A stretch of DNA of 64,000 nucleotides from Labilibaculum sp. (GTDB taxonomy: Bacteria > Bacteroidota > Bacteroidia > Bacteroidales > Marinifilaceae): contig JAEINT010000007.1 in assembly GCA_016342745.1 (NCBI GenBank), forward strand, positions 62,001-126,000, written 5' to 3'. The notes under the pieces are model-generated. The model worked only from the letters and a program-made list of their open reading frames with translations, was not told the DNA's origin and ran no database searches. A program made the position numbers and the translations under genes. This document shows positions 1 through 11,171 of this stretch, in pieces; the stretch's first letter is position 1, and each line of letters opens with the position of its first letter.

Positions 1-1
1 T

Positions 2-424
<423 letters not shown>

Positions 425-435
425 GCCTATTATAA

Positions 436-463
436 GCGAATGCTGGGTTTTCCCGGCATTCGC
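436..463 (+). promoter_or_regulatory. Intercistronic hairpin between rpoB and rpoC
   Basis: Arms 436-447 and 452-463 pair over 12 bp (GCGAATGC plus TGGG against CCCG plus GCATTCGC, with one G-U pair) around a TTTT loop. No T-run follows the stem, so it does not look like an ordinary intrinsic terminator. It begins 12 bases after the rpoB stop and 41 bases before the rpoC start. A processing or stability element is the simplest guess. Confidence 0.6.
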
Positions 464-504
464 CTTGCTTGAAACAATATTGTTAATTTCCTAATTTTCA
501 ACAT

Positions 505-3500
505 ATGGCATTCAGAAGAGATAACAAAGTAAAGAGTAGTTTTACAAAAATCTCTATCAGTCTTGCTTCTCCCGAAGAGATCTTAGAGAGATCCAGTGGT
601 GAAGTTCTAAAGCCTGAAACCATCAACTATCGTACTTATAAACCAGAACGCGACGGATTATTCTGTGAAAGAATTTTCGGTCCTGTGAAAGATTATGAGT
701 GTCATTGTGGTAAATACAAACGTATCAGATATAGAGGTATTGTTTGTGACCGATGTGGTGTTGAGGTAACCGAGAAAAAGGTGAGACGTGAGCGAATGGG
801 ACACATTCAATTGGTCGTACCTGTTGCCCACATTTGGTATTTTAAATCGTTGCCTAATAAAATAGGTTACCTTTTGGGTTTACCTACAAAGAAACTTGAT
901 TCAATTATTTATTACGAACGTTATGTAGTAATTAATGCTGGTATTAAAGCCACTGATGGAATTAAGTATCTTGATTTTCTAACAGAGGAGGAGTATCTTG
1001 ATATTCTTGATGAGCTTCCAACTGAAAATCAGTTATTAGATGATGAAGATCCTGATAAGTTTATCGCCCAAATGGGAGCAGATGCTCTTTATAGCCTTTT
1101 AGGTCGTTTGGATCTTGATACACTTTCTTATGATTTACGTCATAAAGCTAACACTGAAACTTCACAGCAACGTAAAAACGAAGCATTGAAGAGACTTCAG
1201 GTTGTTGAAGCTTTCCGTATATCGCAAGGGGTAAATAATCCGGAATGGATGATCGTAAAGGTTGTTCCTGTAATTCCACCTGAATTGCGTCCATTGGTAC
1301 CTTTGGATGGTGGTCGTTTTGCAACTTCCGATCTAAATGATTTGTACAGAAGAGTAATCATCCGTAACAATCGTTTAAAAAGATTAATTGAAATCAAAGC
1401 ACCAGAAGTAATTCTTCGTAATGAGAAGCGTATGCTTCAGGAAGCTGTTGATTCATTATTTGATAATTCACGTAAGTCTAATGCAGTTAAGACTGAAAAC
1501 AATCGCCCGCTTAAATCTCTTTCAGATTCATTGAAAGGTAAGCAAGGTCGTTTCCGTCAAAACTTATTGGGTAAACGTGTTGACTATTCAGCTCGTTCTG
1601 TAATTGTTGTAGGACCAGATTTGAAGATGCACGAGTGTGGTTTGCCTAAAGATATGGCAGCTGAGCTATACAAGCCATTCGTAATTCGTAAACTGATTGA
1701 GCGTGGAATCGTTAAAACAGTAAAATCGGCTAAGAAAATTGTTGACCGTAAGGATCCTGTAGTTTGGGATATTCTTGAGAATGTATTAAAAGGTCATCCT
1801 GTTCTTCTTAACCGTGCTCCTACTCTTCACCGTTTAGGTATTCAGTCATTTCAACCTAAGTTGATTGAAGGAAAAGCGATTCGTTTGCATCCTTTGGCTT
1901 GTACTGGTTTTAATGCGGATTTTGATGGTGACCAGATGGCGGTTCATTTACCATTAGGTAATGAAGCTATTTTGGAAGCCCAAATGTTAATGTTGTGTTC
2001 TCACAATATTTTGAATCCAGCTAATGGTGCTCCAGTAACAGTTCCTTCTCAGGATATGGTACTTGGATTGTACTACATTACGAAGGAACGTAAAGGTTCA
2101 AAAGGTGAAGGGTTAACTTTTTACTCTGCTGAAGAGGCAATGATTGCTTTTAATGAAAAAGCGGTTGAATTGCATTCTAAGATTAAAGTAAAAGTTAAAG
2201 ATTTAAATGAAAATGACGAATTGGTTGATACTATCGTAGAAACTACTATTGGTCGTATTATTTTAAATGAATCTACTCCTCTTGGAGCTGGTTTTATTAA
2301 TCAATTGATTACTAAAAAAGCTCTTAGAGATATTATTGGATACGTATTTAAGAAGTGTGGTGTAAATGCTTGTGCTAACTTCTTGGATGATATTAAAGAT
2401 TTAGGTTATCGTAAAGCATTTGAAGGTGGACTATCATTTAACCTTTCGGATGTTGCTGTACCAGCAGAAAAAGAAGCTTTAGTAGCTGATGGATATGCAC
2501 AGGTGGAAGAAGTGTTGAATAACTACAACATGGGTTTCATTACGAATAATGAGCGTTACAATCAGATTATTGATATCTGGACGCACATTAATGCAAACTT
2601 AACTCAGACATTGATGACTCAGTTAGCTGAGGATAACCAAGGGTTTAACTCTGTTTATATGATGCTTGATTCTGGAGCCCGTGGTTCTAGAGAGCAGATT
2701 CGTCAGCTTGGTGGTATGAGGGGATTGATGGCGAAGCCACAAAAATCTGGTGCTACTGGTGGTCAAATTATTGAGAATCCAATTCTTTCCAACTTTAAGG
2801 AAGGTCTATCAGTACTTGAGTACTTTATCTCTACTCACGGTGCTCGTAAAGGTTTGGCCGATACGGCTCTAAAAACTGCAGATGCGGGTTACTTAACTCG
2901 TCGTTTGGTTGATGTTGCACAGGATGTAATTATTAACGAACAAGACTGTGGTACTTTGCGTGGACTTACAATTTCAGCAATTAAGAATCAGGAAGAGGTT
3001 GTTGCTTCTTTATATGAAAGATTACTTGGTAGAACTACTGTTCACAATGTTTATCATCCTTTAACAGGAGAGTTAATTATTGAAGCAGGTGTTGAAATTA
3101 CTGAAGAAATTGCAACGCTGATTGAAAAATCACCAATTGAAAGAGTAGAGATTCGTTCTGTACTTACATGTGAATCTAAGCGAGGTGTTTGTGCTAAATG
3201 TTACGGACGTAACCTTGCAACTGGTATTGCTGTACAAAAAGGTGAGGCTGTTGGTGTTATTGCTGCTCAGTCGATTGGAGAGCCAGGTACACAGCTTACT
3301 CTTCGTACTTTCCACGTTGGGGGTACAGCGGGTAATACTTCTACTGAAAACTCAGTAATTTCTAAATACAATGGATTTGCTGAATTCGAGGAGTTACGTA
3401 CTGTTGAACACAAATCAGAAGATGGTAAGAACTATGATGTTGTAATTGGTCGTTTGGCTGAGTTACGTATTGTTGATAGAAATACCAATATAACTTTAAC

Positions 3501-4770
3501 AACACATACAATTCCATACGGTTCTAAATTGTATATTAAGGATGGACAGGACGTTAAGATCGATGATCTTATTTGTGAGTGGGATCCATATAATGCAATG
3601 ATTATTACTGAATTTTCAGGTAAGGTTTCATTCGAAAACTTTATTGAAGGGGTAACCTTTACACAAGAGTCTGATGAAGCGACTGGTTTTGCTGAAAAGG
3701 TAGTAACTGAATCTAAAGATAAAACAAAGAATCCAAGTGTTAAGATTATCGGATCGAATGGCGATATCTTAAAATCATACAATTTACCTGTAGGTGCTCA
3801 CGTTTCAGTATCAGAAGGTGAAATGGTTGTAACTGGACAATCTTTGGTTAAAATACCTAGAGCTGTTGGTAAAACAGGTGATATTACTGGGGGTCTTCCA
3901 CGTGTTACTGAGTTGTTCGAGGCTCGTAACCCATCTAATCCTGCTGTTGTTTCAGAGGTTGATGGTGAGGTTACTTTTGGTAAGATTAAGCGTGGTAATC
4001 GTGAGGTTATCGTTACGACTAAAGCAGAAGATGTTAAGAAGTACTTGGTACCTCTTTCAAAACAAATTTTGGTTCAGGAGAACGATTATGTAAGAGCTGG
4101 AACTCCATTATCTGATGGTGCTACAACTCCTGCTGATATCTTAGCAATTAAAGGACCTACAAAAGTACAAGAGTATATCGTGAATGAAGTTCAGGATGTA
4201 TATCGTATGCAAGGTGTGAAGATTAATGATAAGCACTTTGAGATTATTGTACGTCAGATGATGCGTAAAGTAGTTATTAACGATCAAGGGGATACTAAAT
4301 TCTTGGAAAAACAAATTATTGACAAGATGGTATTCATGGCTGAAAATGATGAAATTTTCGGTAAAAAAGTGATCGTTGAAGGTGGAGATTCAGAAGAACT
4401 TAAGCCAGGTATGATTGTTACTTCTAGAAAATTAAGAGATGTAAACTCTGTATTGAAAAGAAGAGACTTGAAATTGGTTGAAGCTCGTGATGCAATTCCT
4501 GCTACTTCTACTCAGATTCTACAAGGTATTACTCGTGCATCTCTTCAAACTAAGAGTTTCATCTCAGCTGCTTCCTTCCAGGAAACAACTAAGGTACTTA
4601 ACGAAGCTGCTATTAGTGGTAAAGTTGATAAACTTGAAGGATTGAAAGAAAATGTAATTTGTGGTCATCTTATTCCTGCAGGTACTGGTTTACGCGAGTA
4701 CAAGGATGTAGTTGTTGGTGCAAAAGAAGAATACGAAAAACTTTTAGATTCTAAAGCTAAAGAATATTAA
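505..4770 (+). CDS. rpoC: DNA-directed RNA polymerase subunit beta'
   Basis: Largest subunit of RNA polymerase, 1421 residues, usual length for Bacteroidota. The N-terminal zinc ribbon uses C66, C68, C81 and C84. The catalytic Mg-binding loop NADFDGDQ puts the three aspartates at D472, D474 and D476. The second zinc site is C815, C889, C896 and C899. The trigger-loop region ([16 protein letters not shown]) is intact. ATG at 505 gives the normal N-terminus that precedes the zinc ribbon. It follows rpoB and ends 20 bases before a strong terminator, so it closes the rpoBC transcription unit. Nothing is truncated. Confidence 0.99.
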   Translation: MAFRRDNKVKSSFTKISISLASPEEILERSSGEVLKPETINYRTYKPERDGLFCERIFGPVKDYECHCGKYKRIRYRGIVCDRCGVEVTEKKVRRERMGHIQLVVPVAHIWYFKSLPNKIGYLLGLPTKKLDSIIYYERYVVINAGIKATDGIKYLDFLTEEEYLDILDELPTENQLLDDEDPDKFIAQMGADALYSLLGRLDLDTLSYDLRHKANTETSQQRKNEALKRLQVVEAFRISQGVNNPEWMIVKVVPVIPPELRPLVPLDGGRFATSDLNDLYRRVIIRNNRLKRLIEIKAPEVILRNEKRMLQEAVDSLFDNSRKSNAVKTENNRPLKSLSDSLKGKQGRFRQNLLGKRVDYSARSVIVVGPDLKMHECGLPKDMAAELYKPFVIRKLIERGIVKTVKSAKKIVDRKDPVVWDILENVLKGHPVLLNRAPTLHRLGIQSFQPKLIEGKAIRLHPLACTGFNADFDGDQMAVHLPLGNEAILEAQMLMLCSHNILNPANGAPVTVPSQDMVLGLYYITKERKGSKGEGLTFYSAEEAMIAFNEKAVELHSKIKVKVKDLNENDELVDTIVETTIGRIILNESTPLGAGFINQLITKKALRDIIGYVFKKCGVNACANFLDDIKDLGYRKAFEGGLSFNLSDVAVPAEKEALVADGYAQVEEVLNNYNMGFITNNERYNQIIDIWTHINANLTQTLMTQLAEDNQGFNSVYMMLDSGARGSREQIRQLGGMRGLMAKPQKSGATGGQIIENPILSNFKEGLSVLEYFISTHGARKGLADTALKTADAGYLTRRLVDVAQDVIINEQDCGTLRGLTISAIKNQEEVVASLYERLLGRTTVHNVYHPLTGELIIEAGVEITEEIATLIEKSPIERVEIRSVLTCESKRGVCAKCYGRNLATGIAVQKGEAVGVIAAQSIGEPGTQLTLRTFHVGGTAGNTSTENSVISKYNGFAEFEELRTVEHKSEDGKNYDVVIGRLAELRIVDRNTNITLTTHTIPYGSKLYIKDGQDVKIDDLICEWDPYNAMIITEFSGKVSFENFIEGVTFTQESDEATGFAEKVVTESKDKTKNPSVKIIGSNGDILKSYNLPVGAHVSVSEGEMVVTGQSLVKIPRAVGKTGDITGGLPRVTELFEARNPSNPAVVSEVDGEVTFGKIKRGNREVIVTTKAEDVKKYLVPLSKQILVQENDYVRAGTPLSDGATTPADILAIKGPTKVQEYIVNEVQDVYRMQGVKINDKHFEIIVRQMMRKVVINDQGDTKFLEKQIIDKMVFMAENDEIFGKKVIVEGGDSEELKPGMIVTSRKLRDVNSVLKRRDLKLVEARDAIPATSTQILQGITRASLQTKSFISAASFQETTKVLNEAAISGKVDKLEGLKENVICGHLIPAGTGLREYKDVVVGAKEEYEKLLDSKAKEY

Positions 4771-4790
4771 AAGTTACTCTATCAAATACA

Positions 4791-4822
4791 AAGGGTGTTT
4801 CCATATGGAAACACCCTTTTTT
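4791..4822 (+). terminator. Intrinsic terminator after rpoC
   Basis: A 12-bp stem (AAGGGTGTTTCC and its complement) with an ATAT loop is followed by seven or more T. It ends the rpoBC transcript. Confidence 0.93.
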
Positions 4823-4901
4823 TATTTTCTAATTAATCGTAATCAGGAATATTTTCATAATTTAGCAGTACAAGAAGTAACCAAAAAATTAAAGAGCAAT
4901 T

Positions 4902-5228
4902 ATGAGCGATAAGAAACCATCGAATCAGATAGATATTCAATTAAAAGAAGATGTTGCACAGGGTACATATTCTAATTTAGCAGTGATAACTCACTCTAGT
5001 TCAGAATTTGTTGTGGATTTTGTGAGAATTATGCCTGGCATTCCAAAAGCAGATGTAAAATCGAGAATAATTTTAACTCCAGAGCATGCAAAGCGATTAA
5101 TGCTCGCCTTACAGGACAACATTCGTAAATTTGAATCTCTTCATGGAAAAATTAAAAATGTAGAAGAAAGTCATTCGCCTCAAGGTCCTATTATGCCAAT
5201 GGGATTTGGCCCAACAGGTGAAGCATAG
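4902..5228 (+). CDS. DUF3467 family protein
   Basis: A 108-residue cytoplasmic protein of the DUF3467 family, which in Bacteroidota is commonly found just after rpoC. Typical features are the IQLKEDVAQGTYSNLAVITHS opening, a VVDFVRIMPG segment and the SRIILTPEHAKRLMLALQDNI helix, followed by a flexible Gly/Pro/Met-rich tail. Its biochemical role is unknown. It stands alone between the rpoC terminator and a second hairpin at 5251, so it is probably transcribed from its own promoter. The family call is strong; no function is claimed. Confidence 0.88.
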   Translation: MSDKKPSNQIDIQLKEDVAQGTYSNLAVITHSSSEFVVDFVRIMPGIPKADVKSRIILTPEHAKRLMLALQDNIRKFESLHGKIKNVEESHSPQGPIMPMGFGPTGEA

Positions 5229-5250
5229 ACTTCAAATATATTATTGAAAG

Positions 5251-5284
5251 AACCGGAAAGTACAAATGCTTTTCGGTTTTCTTA
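5251..5284 (+). terminator. Terminator after the DUF3467 gene, shared with cstA on the other strand
   Basis: Arms AACCGGAAAG (5251-5260) and CTTTTCGGTT (5269-5278), with one G-T pair, are followed by TTTTCTTATTTT. It lies between two convergent genes and overlaps the end of the minus-strand transporter gene, so it can serve both. Confidence 0.7.
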
Positions 5285-6745
5285 TTTTACGGGAACTTGT
5301 TCTGTATTAATTGTTGATGCCTTTCTGCTTTTAAAGTGAAAGAGTAGATAAATTCCAAGAGCAATTCCTAGTCCTAGGATATAGCCTATTTCGGGAGTTA
5401 TGGCTAAACCTCCATTTTTATAAGGGGCTACAAATAAATAGGTAAAACAAATGGCGGTCATAAACACAGCAGGTATGCTAAGATAGAAATGATTCTTTCC
5501 TTCTTTAGCAAGATAAATTGCTGCTGTCCATAGCATGACCATCGATAAGATTTGATTAGACAAACCGAGATATTTCCAAATAGTAGAAAAATCTAACTGA
5601 GATAAAAGAAAACCAATTACAAAAAGAGGAATTGAAACAATTAATCTACTTTGTATTGAACTTTGCTTGTACTTAAAAATATCAGCAATGGTTAATCTTG
5701 CACTACGGAAAGCTGTATCCCCGGTAGTAATAGGACAGGCAATAACACCAATAATTGCAAAAATAGCACCAACTCTTCCAAGCCAAGTATTGCAAATTTC
5801 ATTCACAATCCATGCAGGATTATGACCTGATATCACTGTGGCGTTTAAACTATTTGCATCCCCAAAGAAGTTCATTGCAGCAGTTGCCCAAATGATGGCC
5901 ACTATTCCTTCTGCAATCATGGCTCCAAAGAAAACAGGCCTTCCATAACTCTCTTTTTTCATACAACGAGCCATCATAGGAGATTGTGTTGAATGAAATC
6001 CAGAAATGGCACCGCATGAGATTACAATAAACAACATCGGATAAAGTATATTCTGGCTGGGGTTAACATGAAGGTTTTTTAGTTGGAGGATAGAAATTTC
6101 ATTTAATTGAAGGCTTCCATTAAAGGATTTATAGATCATTATTCCTGCAATACTCATTGCCATAAGTAAGAGGGCCGCACCAAAAATGGGATATATTTTG
6201 CCAATGATTTTATTTATTGGAAGGAGGGTAGCAAGTAAATAGTAAGCGAATATTCCATACAACCACCAGTTTAAGCCGCCACCAGTTAAATCTTTTAATA
6301 AGCCAGCAGGACCAGTAACAAAAGCTACACCTACGAATATCAGTAATAGAATGGTAAAAAGTCTGATGAAGTTTTGAATGCCAGAACCTAAATATTTACC
6401 TACAATTTCTGGAAGTGAGGCGCCATCATTTCGAATGGATAACATCCCTGAAAAGTAATCGTGAACAGCACCCATGAAAATGCATCCAAAAACGATCCAA
6501 ATGTATGCTATTGGACCATACATTGCGCCTAATATGGCACCGAAAATAGGACCTAAACCAGCAATGTTTAAAAATTGAATTGTAAACATTTTCCAGGTAG
6601 GCATAGGAATAAAATCAACTCCGTCTTCCAAACGAACTACTGGTGTTTTTACATTGTTATTTGCTCCAAAAAAACGTTCTATGAATTTACCGTAAAAAAA
6701 GTAGCTAAGTACTAAAATGAAAATTGCGGCTAAGAATGTGATCAT
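5282..6745 (-). CDS. cstA: CstA-family carbon starvation protein (peptide/pyruvate transporter)
   Basis: Polytopic inner-membrane protein of the CstA family, whose characterised members take up peptides or pyruvate under carbon limitation. The sequence has more than a dozen hydrophobic segments and the family signatures NIAGLGPIFGAILGAMYGP, GAVHDYFSGMLSIRN, GAISGFHSTQSPM and ITTGDTAFRSARL. An upstream in-frame TTG at 6775 would add ten polar residues; the ATG at 6745 puts the protein start directly before the first membrane helix and is preferred, giving about 487 residues. This is the shorter CstA form (the E. coli protein is about 700 residues). The gene stands alone, facing the DUF3467 gene. 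The substrate cannot be read from sequence. Confidence 0.9.
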   Translation of the reverse strand: MITFLAAIFILVLSYFFYGKFIERFFGANNNVKTPVVRLEDGVDFIPMPTWKMFTIQFLNIAGLGPIFGAILGAMYGPIAYIWIVFGCIFMGAVHDYFSGMLSIRNDGASLPEIVGKYLGSGIQNFIRLFTILLLIFVGVAFVTGPAGLLKDLTGGGLNWWLYGIFAYYLLATLLPINKIIGKIYPIFGAALLLMAMSIAGIMIYKSFNGSLQLNEISILQLKNLHVNPSQNILYPMLFIVISCGAISGFHSTQSPMMARCMKKESYGRPVFFGAMIAEGIVAIIWATAAMNFFGDANSLNATVISGHNPAWIVNEICNTWLGRVGAIFAIIGVIACPITTGDTAFRSARLTIADIFKYKQSSIQSRLIVSIPLFVIGFLLSQLDFSTIWKYLGLSNQILSMVMLWTAAIYLAKEGKNHFYLSIPAVFMTAICFTYLFVAPYKNGGLAITPEIGYILGLGIALGIYLLFHFKSRKASTINTEQVPVK

Positions 6746-7254
6746 GTTTTTATTCGTTGATTTATTTATTAGCAAATTTAGAATTTTATATGAAAATGTA
6801 TTTGATATTGATATCGACTTGACAGAAAAAAGTAGTTGTTATATTTCCTTTAGGAATTGTTCGAAATGTTAAAATTAAACAGATTTGTATAGATGAATTT
6901 GATTTTAAGATCATTAATAATTAAAATACCATTACTCAGCTGATTGTAAAACACTGTAATAGAGCGTATTGGTGGAGTGAGTGCTGTGAGGTCCGATATC
7001 GATTTTGCTATTTTATTGCTAACGATTAATCTGTTTTTTAACTCACAATCTAGATTTGTTTTAAGTACTCTAATCTTTATATTTGCTAAGCTCAGAATTA
7101 AAGAATTCAATTATTAAATGAGCAAACCTGAATAAGGAAATAACAATTAGTGATTAGATGGTTTAAATGACTTAAAATCTTTACTCGAAGCTATTGGGTA
7201 GGAAAGTTTGTTGTGATAAACTAGGATCAATTACAGATGATAAAATATATGACA
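6746..7254. other. Divergent intergenic region between cstA and etfB
   Basis: About 510 A/T-rich bases. I see one strong Bacteroidota-type promoter on the plus strand (7055-7085) and no convincing gene. A minus-strand open frame at 6850-7110 has no family resemblance and no good start region, and I regard it as chance. The cstA promoter should lie in the left part but I cannot place it. Confidence 0.6.
7055..7085 (+). promoter_or_regulatory. Promoter of the etf operon
   Basis: TTTG at 7055-7058, 19 bases, then TATATTTG at 7078-7085, which fits the Bacteroidota housekeeping consensus (TTTG, N19-21, TAnnTTTG). The start of transcription would be near 7091, leaving a leader of roughly 165 bases before etfB. 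Confidence 0.65.
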
Positions 7255-8130
7255 ATGAAAGGATTAAAAATTGTTGTTCTTGCAAAGCAGGTTCCTGATA
7301 CTAGAAATGTTGGGAAGGATGCGATGAAAGCGGATGGAACTGTGAATAGAGCTGTATTGCCAGCTATCTTCAATCCTGAAGATTTAAATGCACTTGAGCA
7401 AGCGTTACGTTTGAAAGATAAGTACCCTGGAACAGAAGTTACACTTTTAACAATGGGACCTGGTAGAGCTGCGGAAATTATTCGCGAAGGTTTATACCGT
7501 GGTGCTGATAATGGTATCCTTTTATCGGATCGTGCTTTTGCAGGTTCTGATACATTGGCAACTTCTTATGCTCTTTCTTGTACCCTTAAAAAAATGGGTA
7601 AAATAGATATTATTATTGCTGGTCGTCAAGCTATTGATGGTGATACGGCTCAAGTTGGACCTCAGGTTGCTGAGAAATTAGGTTTTCCACAAATTACTTA
7701 CGCTGAAGATGTAGTTTCTGCAGAAAAAGGTAAAGTTGTTGTAAAACGTCGTTTAGAGCGTGGTGTTGAAACAGTTGAAGGATCATTGCCAATGGTAATT
7801 ACCGTAAATGCATCTGCACCAGAATGTCGTCCACGTAATGCAAAGTATGTAATGAAATATAAACATGCGAAAGCGGTTTCTGAAATGCAAAATGCAACAG
7901 AAGATTATATTACATTACATAGTAATCGTCCATACTTGAATATTGGCGAATGGAGTGTTAATGACATTGAAACCAAAGCTGAAGAGCTAGGTTTAACAGG
8001 TTCTCCTACTAAGGTGAAAGCTATTGAAAACGTTGTTTTTCAAGCTAAAGAGGCGAAAGTTCTTGAGCCTACTGATGCCGATATGGGCGAATTGATGAAA
8101 GAATTAATCGCTAACCATACTATTGGTTAA
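7255..8130 (+). CDS. etfB: Electron transfer flavoprotein subunit beta
   Basis: Small subunit of ETF, which shuttles electrons from acyl-CoA dehydrogenases through FAD; the beta chain binds AMP. The opening LKIVVLAKQVPDTRNVG, the AGRQAIDGDTAQVGPQVAEKLG nucleotide-binding stretch and the LPMVITVNASAPECRPRNAKYVM region are typical. Three ATGs lie close together (7237, 7249, 7255); the last gives the family's usual N-terminus and has an A-rich leader, so it is chosen (291 residues); the first would add six residues. It is followed after 50 bases by etfA and then by an acyl-CoA dehydrogenase gene, which is its probable electron donor or acceptor. Confidence 0.95.
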   Translation: MKGLKIVVLAKQVPDTRNVGKDAMKADGTVNRAVLPAIFNPEDLNALEQALRLKDKYPGTEVTLLTMGPGRAAEIIREGLYRGADNGILLSDRAFAGSDTLATSYALSCTLKKMGKIDIIIAGRQAIDGDTAQVGPQVAEKLGFPQITYAEDVVSAEKGKVVVKRRLERGVETVEGSLPMVITVNASAPECRPRNAKYVMKYKHAKAVSEMQNATEDYITLHSNRPYLNIGEWSVNDIETKAEELGLTGSPTKVKAIENVVFQAKEAKVLEPTDADMGELMKELIANHTIG

Positions 8131-8180
8131 TCGGTTGGGAATTCCAGTCATCTCAATGTAGAATTTAAAAAATTGAAACC

Positions 8181-9200
8181 GTGAATAACGTATTTGTATA
8201 TTGTGAAATTGAAGAGGGACAGGTTGTTGATGTAAGCCTTGAACTTTTAACCAAGGGTAGAAAACTAGCTGATGATTTAAAATGTGAGCTTGAAGCTATC
8301 GTTATTGGTACTGATCTTAGAGGTGTAGAGAAGCAAATTATGCCATATGGTGTTGATAAAGTTTGGATCGCTGATGATAAGCGTTTGTATCCATACACAA
8401 CATTGCCTCACACTTCTATAATCGTAAAATTATTTGGAGAGGAAAAACCTCAAATTGCTTTGATGGGTGCTACAAGTATCGGTCGTGATTTAGGTCCTCG
8501 TGTATCTTCAGCTCTTCATTCAGGTTTAACTGCAGACTGTACAAGTCTAGTAATTGGTGACCATGAAGACAAGAAGAACAAGAAAGATTATAAGGATTTG
8601 TTGTATCAGATTCGTCCTGCTTTCGGTGGTAACATTGTTGCTACAATTATTAACCCAGATTGTCGTCCGCAAATGGCTACAGTTCGTGAGGGTGTAATGA
8701 AGAAAGAAGTTCGTTCGGATGCTTACAAAGGAAAAGTTAATAAGCTTGATGTTGAAAAATATGTAGGTGCTGAAGACTTCATCGTGAAGGTAATTGAGCG
8801 TCACATGGAGAAATCAAAAGTAAACATCAAAAATGCAGGTATTATTGTAGCTGGAGGTTACGGTGTTGGTTCAAAAGCAAATTTCAATTTGTTAACTGAA
8901 TTGGCTGAAGTAATTGGTGGTGAAGTAGGAGCTTCTCGTGCTGCTGTTGATGCTGGTTATGCATCTCATGAGCGTCAAATTGGTCAAACTGGTGTTACTG
9001 TGCGTCCTAAGTTGTATATCGCTTGTGGTATCTCAGGACAAATTCAGCACACTGCAGGTATGGAAGAATCAGCAATGGTTATTGCGATCAATACTGACAA
9101 GAATGCACCAATCAACAATTTTGCTGATTATGTAATTACTGGTGATATCGCTACAGTAGTTCCAAAAATGATTAAGCAGTACAAAGAGAATACGAAATAA
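8181..9200 (+). CDS. etfA: Electron transfer flavoprotein subunit alpha
   Basis: Large FAD-binding subunit of ETF, 339 residues. The N-terminal half is the alpha/beta ETF domain (GATSIGRDLGPRVSSALHSGLTADC). The C-terminal half has the FAD-binding signature GGYGVGSKANF, GASRAAVDAGY, RQIGQTGVTVRPKLYIACGISG and the IQHTAGM loop. Translation starts at GTG 8181: no in-frame ATG lies nearby, and the resulting MNNVFVYCEIEEG opening is the family's normal one. It lies between etfB and the dehydrogenase gene, in one operon. Confidence 0.95.
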   Translation: MNNVFVYCEIEEGQVVDVSLELLTKGRKLADDLKCELEAIVIGTDLRGVEKQIMPYGVDKVWIADDKRLYPYTTLPHTSIIVKLFGEEKPQIALMGATSIGRDLGPRVSSALHSGLTADCTSLVIGDHEDKKNKKDYKDLLYQIRPAFGGNIVATIINPDCRPQMATVREGVMKKEVRSDAYKGKVNKLDVEKYVGAEDFIVKVIERHMEKSKVNIKNAGIIVAGGYGVGSKANFNLLTELAEVIGGEVGASRAAVDAGYASHERQIGQTGVTVRPKLYIACGISGQIQHTAGMEESAMVIAINTDKNAPINNFADYVITGDIATVVPKMIKQYKENTK

Positions 9201-9257
9201 TCGTACTTCCAATTTGTATTTAAGCTTGAATTATTAACAAAAAAACATCCAAAAGAA

Positions 9258-10973
9258 ATGGCTAATTTCTATACAGATAATGAGGATATGAAGTTCCACC
9301 TGGATCATCCTCTAATGAAAAAAATTGTTGCACTTAAAGAGCGCAACTTCGAAGATAAAGAGAAGTACGATTATGCACCATTGGATTTTGAAGATGCAAT
9401 GGATTCTTACGATCGTACTTTAGAGATTGTTGGTGAAATTTGTGGTGATATTATTGGTCCTAACGCTGAAAGTGTTGATCAAGAAGGTCCACAAGTTGTT
9501 AACGATCGTGTTATTTATGCAAGAGGAACTCAAGAAAACCATGATGCTTTAACAAAAGCAGGTTTAATTGGAATGTCTCTTCCTCGTGAATATGATGGAT
9601 TAAACTTTCCAATGATACCATATGTAATGGCCGGAGAATTAATTTCCCGTGCTGATGGTGGTTTTGCTAATATTTGGGGACTTCAGGATTGTGCTGAAAC
9701 GATTCACGAATTTGCTTCAAAAGAGCAGAAAGATAATTATTTACCACGTTTTGCAAAAGGTGCTACTGCTGCAATGGATTTGACTGAGCCAGATGCTGGT
9801 TCTGACCTTCAGGCTGTAATGTTGAAAGCAACTTATAACAAAGATGAAGATCAGTGGTATTTGAACGGTGTGAAACGTTTTATTACGAATGGTGATGGAG
9901 ATGTTTCATTAGTTCTTGCTCGTTCTGAAGAAGGAACTACTGATGGTCGTGGTTTGTCTATGTTTATCTACGACAAAAAACATATGGATGTTAAAGTTCG
10001 TCGTATTGAGCACAAAATGGGTATTATTGGTTCTCCAACTTGTGAGTTGGTATTTACCAATGCTCCTGCTGAATTGGTTGGTTCTCGTAAAATGGGATTG
10101 ATCAAATATGTAATGTCTTTAATGAATGGTGCACGTTTAGGTGTAGGCGCTCAATCTGTAGGTATTGCTGAAGCAGCTTACCGTGAAGGTTTAGCTTATG
10201 CAAAAGAACGTCGTCAGTTTGGTAAGGCAATTATCGAATTCCCTGCGGTTTACGAAATGCTAACAAATATGGAAGCTAAATTGAATGCTTCTCGTTCAGT
10301 ATTATATGAAACAGCTCGTTTTGTTGATGTTTACAAAGCATACTACCACATTTCTCAAGATCGTTCTTTAGATAAGGATGAGAGAAATGAAATGAAGAAA
10401 TATCAGAAGATTGCTGATGTATTTACGCCATTATTAAAGTTATTTGCTTCAGAATTCTGTAACGAAATTGCTTACGATTCATTGCAAATTCATGCTGGTT
10501 CTGGGTATATGAAGGATTACCCAATTGAGCGTTTAGTTCGTGATGCTCGTATTACGAATATCTACGAAGGAACTACTCAATTACAAGTTGTTGCTGCAGT
10601 TCGTGGTGTTACTACAGGTGCTTATATTGCTAAAATTAAGGAGTATGAAGCTTCTGAATTAAATCCTCAATTAGAGTATATCAGAACTTCTCTTAAAGCA
10701 ATGACTGCTAAATATGAAGAGGCTGTAGCCAAAGTTAATGAAATTAACGCTAGTGCTGATCACAATGACTTTTTAGATTTCCATGCTCGTCGTTTAGTTG
10801 AAATGGCAGGTTATATTATTATGGGATATTTATTGTTGACTGATACAACTAGAAATGACAAGTACAAAGCTTCTTGCGAAGTATTTGTTAAAATGGGACA
10901 GGGAAAAGTTGCTGCTCATTTAGAGTATGTTATGTCTTCAGAATTGAAAGATTTAGGTATTTTCAAAAAATAA
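9258..10973 (+). CDS. Acyl-CoA dehydrogenase, long Bacteroidota type
   Basis: FAD enzyme that introduces or removes the 2,3 double bond of acyl-CoA, exchanging electrons with the ETF encoded just upstream. It has 571 residues, longer than the classical 380, because of an added C-terminal helical region of about 130 residues after the catalytic core. Core signatures: DLTEPDAGSDLQAV, NGVKRFITNGDGD, IEHKMGIIGSPTCEL, GARLGVGAQSVGIAEAAYREG, ERRQFGKAI and the motif IYEGTTQLQ with the probable catalytic base E437. The substrate chain length is not evident. The operon could serve fatty-acid or amino-acid-derived acyl-CoA oxidation, or the reverse reduction of enoyl-CoA. Confidence 0.93.
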   Translation: MANFYTDNEDMKFHLDHPLMKKIVALKERNFEDKEKYDYAPLDFEDAMDSYDRTLEIVGEICGDIIGPNAESVDQEGPQVVNDRVIYARGTQENHDALTKAGLIGMSLPREYDGLNFPMIPYVMAGELISRADGGFANIWGLQDCAETIHEFASKEQKDNYLPRFAKGATAAMDLTEPDAGSDLQAVMLKATYNKDEDQWYLNGVKRFITNGDGDVSLVLARSEEGTTDGRGLSMFIYDKKHMDVKVRRIEHKMGIIGSPTCELVFTNAPAELVGSRKMGLIKYVMSLMNGARLGVGAQSVGIAEAAYREGLAYAKERRQFGKAIIEFPAVYEMLTNMEAKLNASRSVLYETARFVDVYKAYYHISQDRSLDKDERNEMKKYQKIADVFTPLLKLFASEFCNEIAYDSLQIHAGSGYMKDYPIERLVRDARITNIYEGTTQLQVVAAVRGVTTGAYIAKIKEYEASELNPQLEYIRTSLKAMTAKYEEAVAKVNEINASADHNDFLDFHARRLVEMAGYIIMGYLLLTDTTRNDKYKASCEVFVKMGQGKVAAHLEYVMSSELKDLGIFKK

Positions 10974-10992
10974 TTAAGTTTTGACTTAATTC

Positions 10993-11024
10993 AGGAGGTT
11001 TCCAGTTGGGAACCTCCTTTTTTT
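10993..11024 (+). terminator. Terminator of the etf/acyl-CoA dehydrogenase operon
   Basis: An AGGAGGTTTCC stem closes on GGAACCTCCT and is followed by seven T. It lies 20 bases after the dehydrogenase stop. Confidence 0.92.
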
Positions 11025-11171
11025 GTGTTAATTTTTCGTTAAGACGAATTAACATTTACTTAAAATACTAAAGTGGGTAGGTTGATGGAAAGAAATTAGT
11101 TTTGTGACAGAATATTAAGAAAACATGTCAAGTTAATTACAATAAAAAGTCAAAATACTAAAACAACCAAA

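Noticed and set aside
6850-7110. 86-codon minus-strand open frame between cstA and etfB
   Set aside because: No family resemblance, biased A/T-rich composition, and it overlaps a plus-strand promoter.
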